A stretch of 64,000 bases of DNA from Ancylomarina subtilis (GTDB lineage Bacteria; Bacteroidota; Bacteroidia; Bacteroidales; Marinifilaceae), in the NCBI RefSeq assembly GCF_004217115.1, contig NZ_SHKN01000001.1:1615781-1679780 (forward strand), in the 5' to 3' direction. The notes under the pieces are model-generated. The model did not search any database. It saw only the letters and a program-made list of their open reading frames with translations, and had not been told where the DNA came from. Each line of letters starts with the position of its first letter. Position 1 is the stretch's first letter. This document shows, in pieces, positions 62,596-64,000 of the stretch. The translations under genes were made by a program, and so were the position numbers.

Positions 62596-64000
62596 TTAAC
62601 GATTTCTTAAGTCGTGATTATTTAATAAACTAGGATCTATCAGTTTTTCTTTTCTAAGTTTCACAATGCTAGTCCTATTCACTTCAACAGGCGTTTCTTT
62701 TTTAGTTAGCCCATTCATATTGGATCGTCTCCTATTCAAAGTATCTGAATTTAAAGCTTGAGTTCCCTTTTCTTTGGATTCTATTTTCGGATTTGAAAAA
62801 AGTAATAATTCATCTTCGGTTTTGTGATTGGTCGCATCTAACAATTCGTAAACAGAATTCTTCGATATGAACTCAGGGATCAATTCCTTCATTCTGGCTA
62901 CGATCATCTCATTGTTTTCAACATTCAAATAATACAGAATTTTAGAAATGGCCGTATTCACTTCAGCATATTTATGAGGTCTGACCTGACCAATCATGAT
63001 TTTATCATTGTGCGTAGGCAGCGTATTTTCATTAGTTGCCAGCAACTCTTCATACAATTTCTCACCTGGTCGCAGTCCTGTAAAATGGATCTGAATATCC
63101 ACATTCAGTTTTAAGCCCGCCAAACGAATCATTTTCTTAGCTAAATCGAGGATTTTAACAGGTTCTCCCATATCAAAAACAAAGATCTCTCCTCCACGCC
63201 CCATGCATCCTGCTTCTAAAACTAACTGACAAGCCTCAGGAATAGTCATAAAATAACGGGTGATATCCGGGTGAGTTACCCGTACAGGTCCACCTTGTTC
63301 AATTTGCTTTTTAAACAAAGGAACAACTGACCCATTGGATCCTAAAACATTCCCAAAACGAGTCGTAATAAATGCGGTCTGAATATCACCACGCTGAGCC
63401 AAAGATTGAATATAAATTTCACATATTCGCTTTGAAGCCCCCATCACATTTGTTGGATTTACAGCCTTATCTGTCGAAATCATGACAAATTTCTCAATAC
63501 CAAATTCAACGGATAAATCTGCCAAAATTTTAGTTCCACCCACATTTACGTTCAAAGCCTCATAAGGATTATCTTCCATCAATGGAACATGTTTATATGC
63601 TGCGGCATTAAAGACAATTTCAGGGGTAAAATGTTCAAAAATTCTTCTCATTCGTACCGAATTTGAGATGTCTCCAATCACCAATTCAAATGATGCTTTT
63701 TTGTATTTGGAATTAAGTTCCTGTTCCAAGTCATATAATGCAGATTCAGCCTGATCCAGAAGAACTAATTTGCCAATAGGAAATCGAAGTAACTGTCGCA
63801 CAATTTCAGACCCAATGGAACCTGCCGCCCCTGAAACCAAAATTGTTTTACCAATTAAACTCTGACTAATTCGTTGCAAATTCAATTGAATTTCGTCTCG
63901 TCCTAAAAGGTCTTCAATTTTTACATCTCTAACATTTTTTGCAGGCATCTTACCATCAATCCAGTCATCAAATGCTGGTAATACTTTTACCTCCCAATTA
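62596..64000 (-). CDS. CapD/WbpM-type nucleoside-diphosphate-sugar dehydratase/epimerase, 5' end outside window
   Basis: The C-terminal catalytic part of a polysaccharide biosynthesis protein that converts UDP-GlcNAc-type sugars. The frame continues through 64000 with plausible sequence (VKVLPAFDDWIDGK) upstream of the in-frame ATG at 63948, so that ATG is internal and the gene runs off the window. The Rossmann motif TILVSGAAGSIGSEIVRQL, FNAAAYKHVPLMEDNPYEA, the catalytic STDKAVNPTNVMGASKR and FGNVLGSNGSVVPLF are present. A charged C-terminal tail of about 75 residues extends beyond the fold. The missing N-terminal part would carry membrane helices. It starts the surface-polysaccharide operon seen here. 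Confidence 0.9.
   Translation of the reverse strand, partial: NWEVKVLPAFDDWIDGKMPAKNVRDVKIEDLLGRDEIQLNLQRISQSLIGKTILVSGAAGSIGSEIVRQLLRFPIGKLVLLDQAESALYDLEQELNSKYKKASFELVIGDISNSVRMRRIFEHFTPEIVFNAAAYKHVPLMEDNPYEALNVNVGGTKILADLSVEFGIEKFVMISTDKAVNPTNVMGASKRICEIYIQSLAQRGDIQTAFITTRFGNVLGSNGSVVPLFKKQIEQGGPVRVTHPDITRYFMTIPEACQLVLEAGCMGRGGEIFVFDMGEPVKILDLAKKMIRLAGLKLNVDIQIHFTGLRPGEKLYEELLATNENTLPTHNDKIMIGQVRPHKYAEVNTAISKILYYLNVENNEMIVARMKELIPEFISKNSVYELLDATNHKTEDELLLFSNPKIESKEKGTQALNSDTLNRRRSNMNGLTKKETPVEVNRTSIVKLRKEKLIDPSLLNNHDLRNR

Overview
The window is a low-GC chromosomal segment from a Bacteroidota bacterium. It is most likely a marine or sediment Bacteroidales/Marinilabiliales-type anaerobe or facultative anaerobe; the genus is an inference. 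The evidence is Bacteroidota-style promoters (TAnnTTTG with an upstream TTG), Shine-Dalgarno sequences in front of only a few genes, many Cys-lipoproteins, a PorT-like type IX secretion protein, and the gene order rpsU-xerC-hpf-tRNAs-tuf-tRNA-Trp-secE-nusG-rplKAJL-rpoBC.

Layout. 0.3-4.2 kb: glycerol catabolism (glpD, and a PadR regulator in tandem with glpK). 4.4-8.2 kb: etfB-etfA-acyl-CoA dehydrogenase operon. 8.6-10.1 kb: CstA-type peptide/pyruvate transporter. 10.1-25.3 kb: a transcription/translation superregion on the minus strand, running from rpsU, xerC and hpf through four tRNAs, tuf, tRNA-Trp, secE, nusG, four ribosomal proteins, rpoB and rpoC to a DUF3467 gene. 25.4-26.7 kb: a protein built of five helix-hairpin-helix repeats. 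26.8-35.2 kb: a ten-gene minus-strand operon. Its distal half encodes a four-subunit NAD(P)-linked [FeFe] hydrogenase (HndABCD/HydABC type). Its proximal half encodes what looks like a redox or H2 sensing module: a divergent [FeFe]-hydrogenase-like protein, two DRTGG proteins, an RsbW-like kinase, a stand-alone HATPase and a PHP-domain protein. 35.7-40.2 kb: plus-strand genes for a UspA-like protein, a glycerophosphodiesterase, a Na+/Ca2+ exchanger, an unknown membrane protein and a second hibernation factor. 40.3-49.5 kb: a CDGSH protein, a second tRNA-Trp, ubiE-porT-COG2509, purL, and SDR/unknown/C45-hydrolase genes. 49.8-55.3 kb: an Omp85-like protein, a tiny lipoprotein, gapA, an ABC-F ATPase and tRNA-Ser. 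55.3-64 kb: an accessory cell-surface region with a beta-helix lipoprotein, three lipoproteins of unknown role, a FemAB/GNAT-like protein, an SGNH hydrolase and the start of a polysaccharide locus (CapD/WbpM type, running off the window edge).

How the genes work together. Glycerol and fatty-acid oxidation would supply reducing equivalents through GlpD, acyl-CoA dehydrogenase and ETF. The hydrogenase would reoxidise NAD(P)H (possibly with ferredoxin) as H2 during fermentation, and the sensor module transcribed ahead of it probably adjusts it to redox state. The most unusual part is this hydrogenase/sensor operon. The divergent hydrogenase keeps all four H-cluster cysteines but has Phe in place of the proton-shuttle Cys. 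The module contains no recognisable transcription factor, so its output is unknown. Further points of interest are a second tRNA-Trp gene with a compensatory acceptor-stem change, two short hpf paralogues that both carry rare strong Shine-Dalgarno sequences, and a tandem lipoprotein family beside the polysaccharide genes.
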